Assembly: GCA_022432975.1 (NCBI GenBank)
Contig: CM039514.1
Location: forward strand, 9,159,519 to 9,223,518
Direction of reading: 5' to 3'
DNA from: Begonia masoniana
Lineage: Eukaryota; Streptophyta; Magnoliopsida; Cucurbitales; Begoniaceae
Length of the DNA: 64,000 bases
The first letter of the stretch is position 1, and each line of letters starts with the position of its first letter. The notes beneath the pieces were generated by a model. It did no database searches. It saw only the letters and a list, made by a program, of their open reading frames with translations, and had not been told where the DNA came from. The translations under genes were made by a program, and so were the position numbers. This document shows, piece after piece, positions 9,237-21,200 of the stretch.

Positions 9237-12200
9237 ATGGAAGAGGTGGAAGTGATTCATGCTTGGTCTCCTCCAAGATCACTCAGCACTAGCCTCATGT
9301 ACTCCTTTGCGCAGGTAATCTTTCCAGCTACGACGCTATGTTTTTCGTTTGGTTGCTGAGAAAGTACTGGGAAAATGAAATGGGGTTGCTGGATTTCAGT
9401 ACCTGAGTTGGTTTGTTCATCTGGGTATTGGTCTTTCTTCATTTGGACTTCAGAAAGATTTGATCTTCCTCGTCTCCATGAAGATTTAAGCGATTTCAAT
9501 TCGATCACTGTAGTTTGAGTTCCGATTTGTTTGCCCATTCGAGGAAGATTAAAACTCAACCAAGAAGCTTATATGTTCAGTTTTTCTAACATGGACAAAA
9601 AAAAAAGTCATTACAGTTTCAAACATAGCTTGTATCTTTTAAACTGCCGTCATTTTGTTGGAACCAATTATAAATTCTGAAAAATCTACGTTTGCTGACT
9701 GTTATTTCTTCTTCTTACTTAAGAGGGATGATATGGAAGTGCTTGATGAACCTCTCTGTGCAAATTTTATGCGACTAACAGGGTTAGAAAGGCCCTACAA
9801 GGAGGAGCTATTCTCCAAAATGGTAAGATTTGTGGTCATGCATGTCATTTAATCTTCTTTTGGGCGAAATTGACAATTCTTGACTTAGTTCTTTGTTTGA
9901 ATAGGAATCTGATGGAAACAAGGTCGTGAAGGAAACCATTTACGGTCAGGGGCAGAAGAAGTATCGATATTGTAAGGTAGTGAATTTTAGTTTCGCTGAT
10001 TAGTCAAAGTGTCGTGAAAAATAGTTCGCAAGTATACGAGTCGTAACGAGTAATAAAGTGATAAATAGAATGTTGAACCCACGATGACTTTTTAATTGAT
10101 AATCAAACAAAGTTAATTTGAATAACGATATTTTAGTGACTTTGACTTCAAAATAAAATAAGAGCAAGTAATTAAATAACAGAAAATTAAATAAGTTTTG
10201 TAGAATATAATGAGAAAACTCTAGGATTTCTGATTTCACCTAAATTAATTATATTTAATATTCCTAATCCAAATCATTAATTTTTATTTCTATGTGTTGA
10301 TGGCAATTTCACAAAAATTATTTATCAATCTCTCTCGAGTAATGATAAACTTATTCAACTAACGAATTATTATCTCTCGGTCTCTAATTATGAGAATTAG
10401 TTAAATACATTAAGAATGATAAATCAAAATACCACATGAACGCATTAGCTATATCTAATTTAATATCTTTTTCATGGTAAATTATTTAGTGCACGATTCT
10501 TTATTACCTCTCAGTCTCAAAATAATCCTACGAACATGTTATTGTTGATCAGACAATTACAAGCATTAAGAACAGAATAAATTACTCAATACAATATCGA
10601 AACAGAAAATCAACCACTCGAATTAAAGAAAATACTAAATATTCATAATCAGGCTACATCGTAGCCTTAGAAAAATAAATTAGTTCATGATAAAGTAAAG
10701 AGGAACATAAGGAGAAATAAAAACAATAAAGAGGAACATAAGGAGAAATAAAAACAATCACAGTTTCAGAAAAGAAAAGAGAAAGAATAAAAAAAAAACT
10801 TGGTTCGTCAATAATTCACTTCGTCAATCTCCAGTCGTCGTCTTGATGCTCTCAATCTTTCTTCTCGTCCTTCTCCCCTCTATTAACCTAATTATCATAT
10901 AATTTGCCGCGCACGATTGAAATCAACGATTGGGATTGAAACAATTAAAATAGCCGATCAATCGCTTGAGGTGTAGCTGATCGATCAGCTATCTCTTATG
11001 CTTTGCGTAAGATATTGCTTCAGCCGATCGATCGCCAAAATAGCCAATCTATCGGCTATGCCTCTGCTCCATAATCTTGTAATAGCTTAACCGATCGATC
11101 GCTAAGGGTTGCCGATGCCTCTGCTCCATAATCTTGTAATAGCTTAACCGATCGATCGCTAAGGGTTGCCGATCGATCGGCTATTCTTCTGCTGGACTCT
11201 CTTTTCTTCTTTAAATTCTTTATCAGCCGATCGATCGATTAAATTGTGCCGATCAATCGGCTACTCTTCTAATAATTTCTTTCTTTCTTCTGGTTTGATT
11301 TCACCGAAACCTGTAATTCTCTAATTTTTTCTACACACTTGCACCAAATATATCAAAATCTTTTATATACTTGAGTAAAACTAATTAATTCAAGTATTAA
11401 AGAGTCCAATAAATTGTGTAAAATATACACTTATGGTTAAGCCCGCCGAAAATCTACATATTTTGTATTGTTTTAGGCTGATCTTTAATCTGTTATCTAG
11501 TTTAGGACTCAAAACTTTTCTTCTGGGTAGACGTAGATCTTACTTTATCATCCATATTGCTAAAAAGCATCCAAAGCATGATTTGGAAAGTTTATTTGAA
11601 TTCTCAAAGGCTACTTGCTTGTTGCTTATAAATTACAGCATATGGCGAAACAAAAGGTACCTGGTTTGGCTAACGATTTGATGACAAAAGGGAGGCATTT
11701 CATATTGATTCGAAATCCCCTTGATATTTTGGTGAGATTCATGTAAGCTTTTTTTTTTTTTATTACTATTTTTACGACTCTGAGCAGAGTAGATGGTCAA
11801 ACATCACGTCCTGAAAAGTGATTTCGCAGTCTCGGTGGATGAATCTACGATTTTTAAATTCTGCCTCGTATCGAAAATCAATCTTGGTTTACGAGTTTTG
11901 TCCGTATTTTGCAGCCATCTTTTGGCAAGGTTGCTTCTCCATCTTTCATGGAGATAGGTTTTGCACAACTTATCTCCATTTATAATGAACTCAAAGGGTT
12001 GGGAAGGCCTCCACCTGTTATTGAAGCTGAAGAACTTCAACAAGATCCTGAGGTTTTAAAGCTCTCTAAATCTCCATCATATTTGTTGATTTTGCTTAAA
12101 AGATTCTCACATATTAGATGTCTACGCTTCTTGAATTCTGTGGATAAACAAGGATTATTGATAAAAGATAACCTTTGATAATAATGTCGTGTTGGCTAGA

Positions 12201-15200
12201 TCATAACTGTAATCAACTAAGTTTTATATATTTAGTTCAAATATTATGATCAGATTCTTTTTCACTAAATGCTTTTAACGCATTCGACATCTTTCTTTGC
12301 AGTCTACTTTACGTGGTCTTTGCGAAGATTTGGGGATCCCTTTTCAATCTGCAATGCTCCAGTATGTATCAAATCTTTCATTATGTAATGTGGTTTAATT
12401 AATACAATCCGTCGTCGTTATAATGAAGTTGGGTTTTTGTGATAAGCTCGCACTCAAATTATTCTCAGATGGGAAGCTGGTCCAAAGCCCATGGATGGTG
12501 CTTGGGCGCCATGGTGGTATAAAACTGTACATAAATCAACTGGTTTTGAAAGAGCAAGAAAGTACCCTTTGGTAGGTCCTATGTTTATCTTCTTTTACTT
12601 CAAACTTTTTTGCTTGATTTGCTTTTGTCTAATGAATCTCACAAGGTTATATTGAATATTTCTCATAATATTTTGTATCCATAGAGATTCCCAAGAACAA
12701 ACTTGTCTGCCTTCTCGTCGGTTTATGTTTGGTGTAACAATGTCATGAAAGGAGCTTCCATGAACCGCTACAATGCTGGGCCGCCAAAGTAAACGTAGTG
12801 GAAGCAGGAAACCACAGCCCAAGCCCAATTAACATATGGATGACGTGTCCTAGTTGTTAGGGAAGCAATCCATTAAGAGCAGCAAAGAGAGGCGTGAAGA
12901 GGGGGTTGTTGATTGTTTGTTTCTTCTTTACATTTTCGTTTTACTATTTTCCTTTCTGTAGTTTTTCTTTTCGCATTTCCATTCTGTAAACGTTTTCGTG
13001 AGATTATATCCAAGCATTTCCTATCAATCTTAGCGTTCTCACGACAGTGGTATCAGAGAAGCTACGATCAGAAAATGGCTGAAACGAGAGCAAAATCACT
13101 TGAAGAACTGTTAGCAGAATCGAAAGCACAGACGGAGGCGATTTTGTCCCTGCTCAACAAATTAACTCAGTCTCAGTCGAGCACCGGGTCAGAGCGGCGT
13201 AGATCCGAGTCGGCGCTGATAATCCAGAAGGTGTTGCGCGGATTTTTGGTGAGGAAGAGCGTGAAGAAGATCATTGCGATGAGGCGCGAAGTTAATGAGA
13301 TTGAGAAAAGGCTTCTGAAAAAAGAGGTGGTGGAGTTGATTCAAAGCAACACGGAAGAAAAATTGAAGGTGAAGGAGACGCTGGAAAATCTGCTTTTCGA
13401 TTCTGTAAGGGGTTTCGATTCCAGAGTTAGAGATTGCTGGACGATTTTCCTGAAGGTAACCGGCTTGCAGAAGAAATTTGATGCTATTGTTTCCGGAGAG
13501 GAGACTGTTGATATCTGTAATTTTGCTCCGACAGAGGAGAACGACAACTCTGCGGGCATAATTATTTCGAAAAATGTCGAAAACGACTCGGCAGAGTTTG
13601 TAGATTTGAAACAGCAGCTTGAGTATCTTGAGGAGCGCAGACTGAAGGATCTGGGTAAGGAGCACTCCGAATTTATTAGTTACCCAATCTCTCGTGGGAT
13701 GGAGAAAACCACCGAGAAAGAGATTTCTGATGATGAAGATAAGAAGGAGTATGCTGCATTCTACAAGGGCGGTGAGGAGATAACCAGCCTGAAGGACTAT
13801 GTTACCAGGATGAAGGATGACCAAAACGACATCTATTACACCACTGATGGAGGCAAGAAGGCAGTTGAGACTTCTCCTTTCCTCGAGAAGCTGAAGAAGA
13901 AGGGGTACGAAGTTCTTTACATGGATGACCCATTTGGAAATTATGTTGTTCAGAAGCTTGTAGAGGTATGTGGGGAAGAACAGAGGACCCAAACTCTTTT
14001 GTTGATGACCAGAAGGGAATTAGAACTAGCTCGTATTTGCCTTGATATGCATGGAACTCGCTCTTTACAGAAACTATTGGAACATCTCACGACCCGGGAA
14101 CAAATTCAGGAAAGAAAGATGGATTCCGGGAATCCAACAATTCTTACCGTGAGTTCATCTGAAATTTTAATTCGTAAGATTCTGAACTATAAATCGACAA
14201 GGAAAAAATTACACTACAAGCCTCAAGTGGCAGTTAAGAGCTTCCCAGCAGAATTAATAATGCAGGTGGCTGCCACTAAAGAAGGAACCTACATTGTTGG
14301 TAGGGGATTATCTGGAGATATTTTCTTGTGGGAGGGTTCATTTGGTAGATTGCTTAAGAAATGGCATGCTTATTACAGAGTGGTTACTTGCTTGGTATTT
14401 TCTGATGATGACTCGTTACTAGGGTCTGGATTAGAGGATGAATGGAGTAGAGTGTGGTCTCTTCTAACTATTGAATTAACTGCGTTGAACCCGGGAGAAC
14501 ACGTTTTCCTTGCTGGCAGTAGAGATGGGAAAATTTATGTTTATGCTCTTAATGCTAAAAGTGACATTAACAGCAAACATGGGTTACACAACACTGAACT
14601 GAACGGCGTTGTCAGTGAAAAGAAGCTTTCGTCATCATCTTCTTCGTTATCGCCACCTTTATTTTTCTCGAATCACGCGGATATTGGCGTTGATTGTTGG
14701 AGAATAGCCGAGGATGCGACACGAGGGATTATAGACCAGGTTCAGCCCACTGTTTTCTCCGATCATAGGAGAAAAGCAGCTATTGATTACGTGCAGCGGC
14801 TAATTAGAAATTGCGTTGGTTGCGAGATATTCGCATTTGGCTCTGTTCCGTTGAAGACTTATCTACCTGATGGTGATATTGATCTAACTACTTTTGGTGG
14901 TATAAATGTTGAGGAAGCCTTGGCCAATAATGTGTTTTCTGTCCTTGACAGTGAAGATAAGAATGGAGCTGCTGAGTTTGTTGTAAAAGATGTCAAATTA
15001 TTACATGCCGAGGTTAAGCTTGTAAAATGCCTCATACAGAATGTTGTGGTTGATATTTCATTCAATCAATTGGGAGGTCTTTGTACATTGTACTTCCTGG
15101 TGCAGGTTGATCGCCTTGTTGGCAAAGATCATCTCTTCAAGCGCAGCACTGTCCTGATTAAGGCTTGGTGCTATTATGAAAGTCGTATTCTTGGTGCTTA

Positions 15201-18200
15201 TCATGGATTGATTTCGACATACGCTCTAGAGACTTTGGTTCTCTATATTTTCCACTTCTTCCACTCGACACTTAATGGTCCTCTTGAGGTATTATTTAGA
15301 TTTCTGGATTATTTTAGCAAATTTGATTGGGACAACTTTTATATTAACTTCAATGGTCCAGTTCGCATATCATTGTTACCAGAAATTTTCGCTGAGTTCC
15401 CTGAAAACAGCGGGGATGATCTGTTGCTTAGTAATGATTTTCTTGCTAATTGTGTGGAAACGTTCTCAGTTCCTGCAAAGGGATGTGAGCCAAACATGAG
15501 GGCTTGTCCCCTAGAGCATCTTAATATTTTTGATCCTCTAAAAGAAAATAACAATCTTGGCCGTAGTGTGAGCAAAGGAAACTTTAGCCGAATAAGAAGT
15601 GCTTTGGCATTTAGTGCCAGCAAACTCGGGAGCTTCCTTTCACAATCTGAGGAAAATGTAGAGGATGAAGTTGGCATGTTTTTCTGCAACACTTTGGATA
15701 GGCATGGCAGTGGACAGAGGCCTGATGTACAAAATTGTGACCCTTCATCAAGATGGTCAGGACTTGGTTCTCCTGTATTATTGTCAGATGTTGAGTTGCA
15801 GAAAAATCTGATGAGTAATGAAACAGAGTTTGCATATTCAGGTGTCACTATGGGAGAACACAGGCAAAGGCACGGCTGTGATACGGATGTTAAGACCACA
15901 GAAGATGATAATAGCTGTGGCACAACCATAAAAAATGAAATTCTAGGAACATTTGTCCCAGTGGCGTCATCAACCATATTTTCAGAAGTTAATGGACTCA
16001 GAAATGGGACAGTCATTTCACAAGATCGTCTTTCTCCTGATGCGACTGAACTTGACATCTCAAGACTTGAAGATCCAGCATTTTCAGAAAGTGCACTCCA
16101 ATCTTTCCCTTCTAGTGTTGAAGCAACCTCATTGCCTTTTGGTACAGGAATTCATGCTCCTCATCTTATTTTCTCTTCCTCCAAAAGAGGAGCTGAACCA
16201 ACTTTGCCTGTTGATGCTTCTACCGAGAAGGAAAAGGAAAAGAAGACAGCTGCAGCAAGAAATAATTTGCCGGAATCCGTGTCAGGAACAAGAATGAAGA
16301 GATGAAGGATAATGATAAAGCAAGGAAATGGGCATTGCCGGGTTTACAACCGCCCAAAGTGTCAGAAATTACAGGTTTCATCTTCTTCTTTTTGCCCATC
16401 GGAGTTGTTTTATCGTCGGAGTGTCGAAGAGCGTATGATTCGATTACTTTCTAAAATTTTATCCTTGAGGACAAGGATATGTTAAGGGGGAGGATTTGTC
16501 ATGAAAGGAGCTTCCATGAACCGCTACAATGCTGGGCCGCCAAAGTAAACGTAGTGGAAGCAGGAAACCACAGCCCAAGCCCAATTAACATATGGATGAC
16601 GTGTCCTAGTTGTTAGGGAAGCAATCCATTAAGAGCAGCAAAGAGAGGCGTGAAGAGGGGGTTGTTGATTGTTTGTTTCTTCTTTACATTTTCGTTTTAC
16701 TATTTTCCTTTCTGTAGTTTTTCTTTTCGCATTTCCATTCTGTAAACGTTTTCGTGAGATTATATCCAAGCATTTCCTATCAATCTTAGCGTTCTCACGA
16801 CAAACAAAGCTCAATTTTGCTGTCTGATCACCCATCTCTGAACGACCGTTTTCTTATTTATGATTCAACTTTACCAGAGAGAAAGAGATGTTTCCATCTG
16901 AATATGTGTCTCATACTTCCTATGTCTTCAGCCATTTTGCTTTTCTCACTATGATCTGCTGGAGCAATGTCTACCTTTATACAACTTGCTCAGGCGCCAT
17001 GGGAAGAGGAGGTCAAGTCTCCTCGTTTCTCCCTTGCCTCATCCTGATCTTCCTGTTCCTGCAAACGAAAAGCTGCTTGCCTGGGTTGGTGATGGGATCT
17101 TACCCCGGGACAGTGCAAAGGTACTTGGTGAAACTGACATTAAAATACCTTTCATTTAACATATTTGCCACCTTCTTATATGTGATTATTTTCTTTGACT
17201 TGAATCAGGTTTCCATATTCGATTCTGTTGTCCAAGGTGGCGATTCTGTGTGGGAAGGACTCCAAATTTACAGCGGGAAGATATTTAAGCTTGAAGAGCA
17301 CTTGGATAGGTTAGTGATCATTAACCAGAGTTTCAAATGAACTCAGCTTTTTCACTGCCGACGAAGAAATTTCATTGTTATTTTGTTCTATAGGTTATTT
17401 GATTCAGCGAAGGCTTTGGCATTTCAGAACGTTCCGACCCGTGATGAGGTGAGATCATTGGCATTGCTTCATTTTGAAATTCAGGGGTTGTATTTATAAT
17501 CTTTTGGCAAGTATTTTTCAGGGTAATGCATATCAAACGAAAAATGTGTTCTTCACAGCCTGTGTGGATAATTTCTTTATTATGTAATTGATCGAATTGT
17601 AGGTTAAGGATGCAATTTTTAGAACTCTCATTCGGAATGGAATGTTTGACAATGCACACATTCGACTATCTCTAACGCGCGGAAAAAAGGTCAGGCCTAC
17701 TTTCTCGGTTCCTCATTTCTGTTGGTAGTTTTAATCAAAATAAACTGATCATCATCCAGTTTCAATAACGCGATTCAGACTAGGAGATATTAAGAGAAAA
17801 CATTGTGACATGGTAAGTTAACATGTGTTTTTGTCTTTCAGGTTACTTCTGGAATGAGTCCAGAATTCAATCTTTATGGATGTACTTTAATTGGTAAATT
17901 TACTCCATCTATAAAAGTGCTAGAGTTCTCAAACTGCTTTAAAAATCTCAAATGCATAATGTACTGCATGTTGATCCATTTTGGCAATTGTTTTTTTCAT
18001 AAAAAAGATATGTATTAAACATGGAAAATTACAAGAAGTCGGAGGGAGAGCGCTCCAACTGACCAAAACAATCAAATTTCCCTCTAGTTGGAAAGAAACT
18101 ATGGAGTCTCCCGGTGCTCCGAGTACGATATTGTCCGTTTTGGGCAGGAGCTTTCATAGATTTGGAGTTAGCCCAAAACACGCTGTATTAGGTAGGAAGA

Positions 18201-21200
18201 AGAACTCTACTCATAAACCACTCAATTTTACTCTTCCAACTGATGTGGGATTGTGCACTCCCACTGGCATGGGCTGTGCCTTCACAATCAATAGAATCTT
18301 AGGTTATTCTTGCATTCAAAGAGCGGGCAGCCACAATCTATCCCCTTTGGGGCCCGATCCCCGTTGACCACACTTCTGATTGAGAATCTGGCTCTGATAC
18401 CATTTGTGGAGTCTCTAGTACAATATTGTCTGCTTTGGGCTGGAGCTCGCACTAAATTGTTTTTGGAGTTAGCCTAAAACGCTTTGTACTAAGTAGGGAA
18501 GAAAACTCTATTTATAAATCACTCAATTTTCACTCTTCAAAGCGATGTGGGATTGTGTACCCCCATTGGTATGGACTGCGCCTTCACAATCAATAGAATT
18601 TGGGGTCGTTTTTGTCTTCATAGAGCGAAACTGCCACATAAACAAACTAAAAGGGTAACTGGTAAAGTACTTATAACTATAAACTCACTTAACAATGAGA
18701 AAGTTGACACTATCCTATGAGTTATTATTCAATGACTCATTTACATTGGAACTAAATAACCCAAAAGATAGTTAGAACTCCTAGTCTCCAAATTAACGTG
18801 ATTTTTTGTTGTCTTTCCTCTGTAATTAAAGCATCGACGATGAAACTTTATCAAAATAAACTTCTAACGTCTAGTTGAAAAAAGAAAAGAGGTATATTCA
18901 CAAAAGTTGAACAAACTCACATTGAATTATAATATGATTGTTCGTTTCACTGCGAGCCTTGCATAAGGAGCAACATTGATGAGATAAGGCTCTCAAAGAA
19001 TTCATCTTTTGGATTTAATCATTCATATATAATTTTTCTTCAACCAAAGTCCAGGGAAATACATGTTTCTGATAGGATGCTTACTATTTAGATTACTCAG
19101 AGAGAAAATACAAGAACAGAAACGGACCACACATTCACAAATGTGGAGGAATTATAGAGCCTTCACTCTCTTCCTTTGTTGAGGTATTCGAGAGCCTCAG
19201 CCTCTCTCCCACATTTACCAATATTTTCCTCCCCGATCACTCCCCCTCCATCCCACATATATAGCCCACTCATAACAAACTCATAACCACTTTATTTAAG
19301 TATTTCCTAATTTACCCATTTATTGATATATCCCTAACAGTTTCTTATTGCGAACTCCTTTCTTGTGTATGAAATTGTAAAAAGGAAAGTTGACTGAGTA
19401 TCCAGAAGTAAGTTGTAAGAAGAAGGAAGGAAGAAAGAATAGGAGTAAAATCTTGTGGATCTCTCAAAAAACATTCTTATTCTTGAAGCAACATGGTTGA
19501 TTTATAATGGGACTTGAATCCCTATTCTTCCACTCCTATTAGAGTTGGGTATAGTCTACATTTTAAATTCATTCTATTTAGATGGTTTTCGATAATTTAC
19601 ATTGTGGACTCATCCTTGTCTTGCGGTTAAAATATGCAGTGCTTGCGGAATGGAAACCTCCTGTCTATGACAACACAAGTGGAATCACTTTGGTAACAGC
19701 TGCTACTCGTCGTAATTCGCCTAACGTAAGGCACTTTTCTTTACATAGTTCGGATAAACTATGTTATACAAAAATGTGTTTTTTGTTCGAATACAAAAAT
19801 GATACATTATTTTTTTGGTAATAAATATGTTTCCTATTGTAAAGTAATGACCTCCTCGTGACATTATTTAATTTTATTATTCTTACAAGCGGCCTCATAA
19901 AAATTGAGATCTATATGTACTATGTTCACATTTAAAAATTCCCGGTTGAAGAAATTGATAAAAGACGGGATTTATAAATTTTTTAATAGATTGGCGTGGA
20001 TGAATATGAGTGATTCAATCTATAAGTTGTTGTGTGATTTTACACAAGCGGGAAGACATTAATGGCGCTTTTTAAGTGGACGAACATGGAAATTATCCTC
20101 GTTTTTGCTCTGTTAGTACAATATTTGTTTCTCAAAAAAGGTTGAACACATGGAAATTGATCTTCAATTTCGTTAGATTTAGTAGAAAACTGTATAAAAT
20201 ATGGTACTTTTCTTGCATTTAATGGAGTGATTTGCGGTTGTGTAGAATGAGGGAAGTAACGCTAGTGCCGGGGATGCCATCATGCTCGACAAAGATGGTT
20301 ATGTGTTAGAAACAAATGCCACCAACATAGTAAGAGTCAGACTTTATAATTAGCCGATTTAATCATCAGCTTCTTCGCTTCGCCTTTAAATTTTTTAAAG
20401 AAAATCGATGTGCATTGAAGTGTAATAAAAGCTAGTGAAATTACTTTGCAGTTTTTAGTGAAAAAAGGTCGAGTTCTTACCCCTCATGCCGATTATTGCC
20501 TCCCGGGAATAACTCTATCAACGGTGAGTCGTTCGAATTTCTCTCTTCTCTTTTGATAAATTGGTGTATGACGAAAAAATGACACAATAGGTATGATATT
20601 ATCTGTACGACTTTACAACTGAAAACTATGTTTGTATGATAAAAGGTCATGGATCTTGTCGTGAATGAGAAGTTTGTGTTGGAGGAGCGACGAATCAGCC
20701 TCTCGGAATTTCATACTGCAGATGAGGTTTTCAAATTTACTTTATAGGATCAAAGATTATAGCAAATTCTTGTTCAAATTATTAGTTTCTTTCCTTTTTT
20801 TGGGCGTCGGAAATGCCTTGATTTCTTGCTTTTCAGTATATCTGGACCATGTTTGTTGTTTTTAAGATTGTTTTTACTAGTCATCTCCGTGTTATTACTC
20901 CTGCATTTTACTGGCTTAGCAATGTTTCTCAGAGGTTGAGTTTCTACGCAAATTTGATTCTTCTTCATCTAAACAAGAGGATGGTTCGCAGGTATGGACG
21001 ACTGGGACGATGGGAGAATTGACTCCGGTAAGCTAAAATCTGCTATAACGTTTACTCAAAAAATTGATGACTTGCTCATTGATTGTTCATTTATCTGGTT
21101 TTTTCCCTTAAAAAATGAAGGATTATGATAATGAAAACCAAACTAAGATTGTTTAGAACTCTAAAAAAAACACTCTGGATGTGTTTTAGTTTGAAAGATT

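Larger units (their letters stand above)
12741..16802 (+). mobile_element. Non-autonomous Ty3-type LTR retrotransposon carrying captured host gene pieces
   Basis: A 4062-bp element in intron 7 of the BCAT-like gene, same strand as the gene. Both LTRs are 306 bp (12741-13046, 16497-16802), begin TGTCATGA and end CACGACA, and I found no difference between them. AACAA is duplicated at 12736-12740 and 16803-16807. The PBS follows the left LTR at 13048, and a polypurine tract (AAGGGGGAGGA) precedes the right one. The CTTGAGGACAAGGAT sequence before the PPT and the gag N-terminus are typical of plant Ty3/gypsy elements. No protease, RT or integrase is present; the body is one chimeric reading frame made of host-derived segments. 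Mobilisation must have been in trans. Confidence 0.93.

Noticed and set aside
12696..12740. Exon 8 of the BCAT-like gene starting at 12696 ([10 protein letters not shown])
   Set aside because: It does not match the family, whereas 16932-17120 continues the family sequence in phase from exon 7.
12913..13074. Translation start of the chimeric ORF at 12913
   Set aside because: These codons read LTR and primer binding site sequence. The first ATG after the PBS at 13075 begins a Gag-like N-terminus.
15339..16058. 239-codon minus-strand ORF
   Set aside because: Antisense to the nucleotidyltransferase segment of the chimeric ORF, with no family signature.
19726..20245. The missing lysine-containing exon hidden in this intron
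   Set aside because: Read for codons of DSKIHHNNLLNNILAK; no CAC/CAT-CAC/CAT-AAC/AAT run or similar is present.
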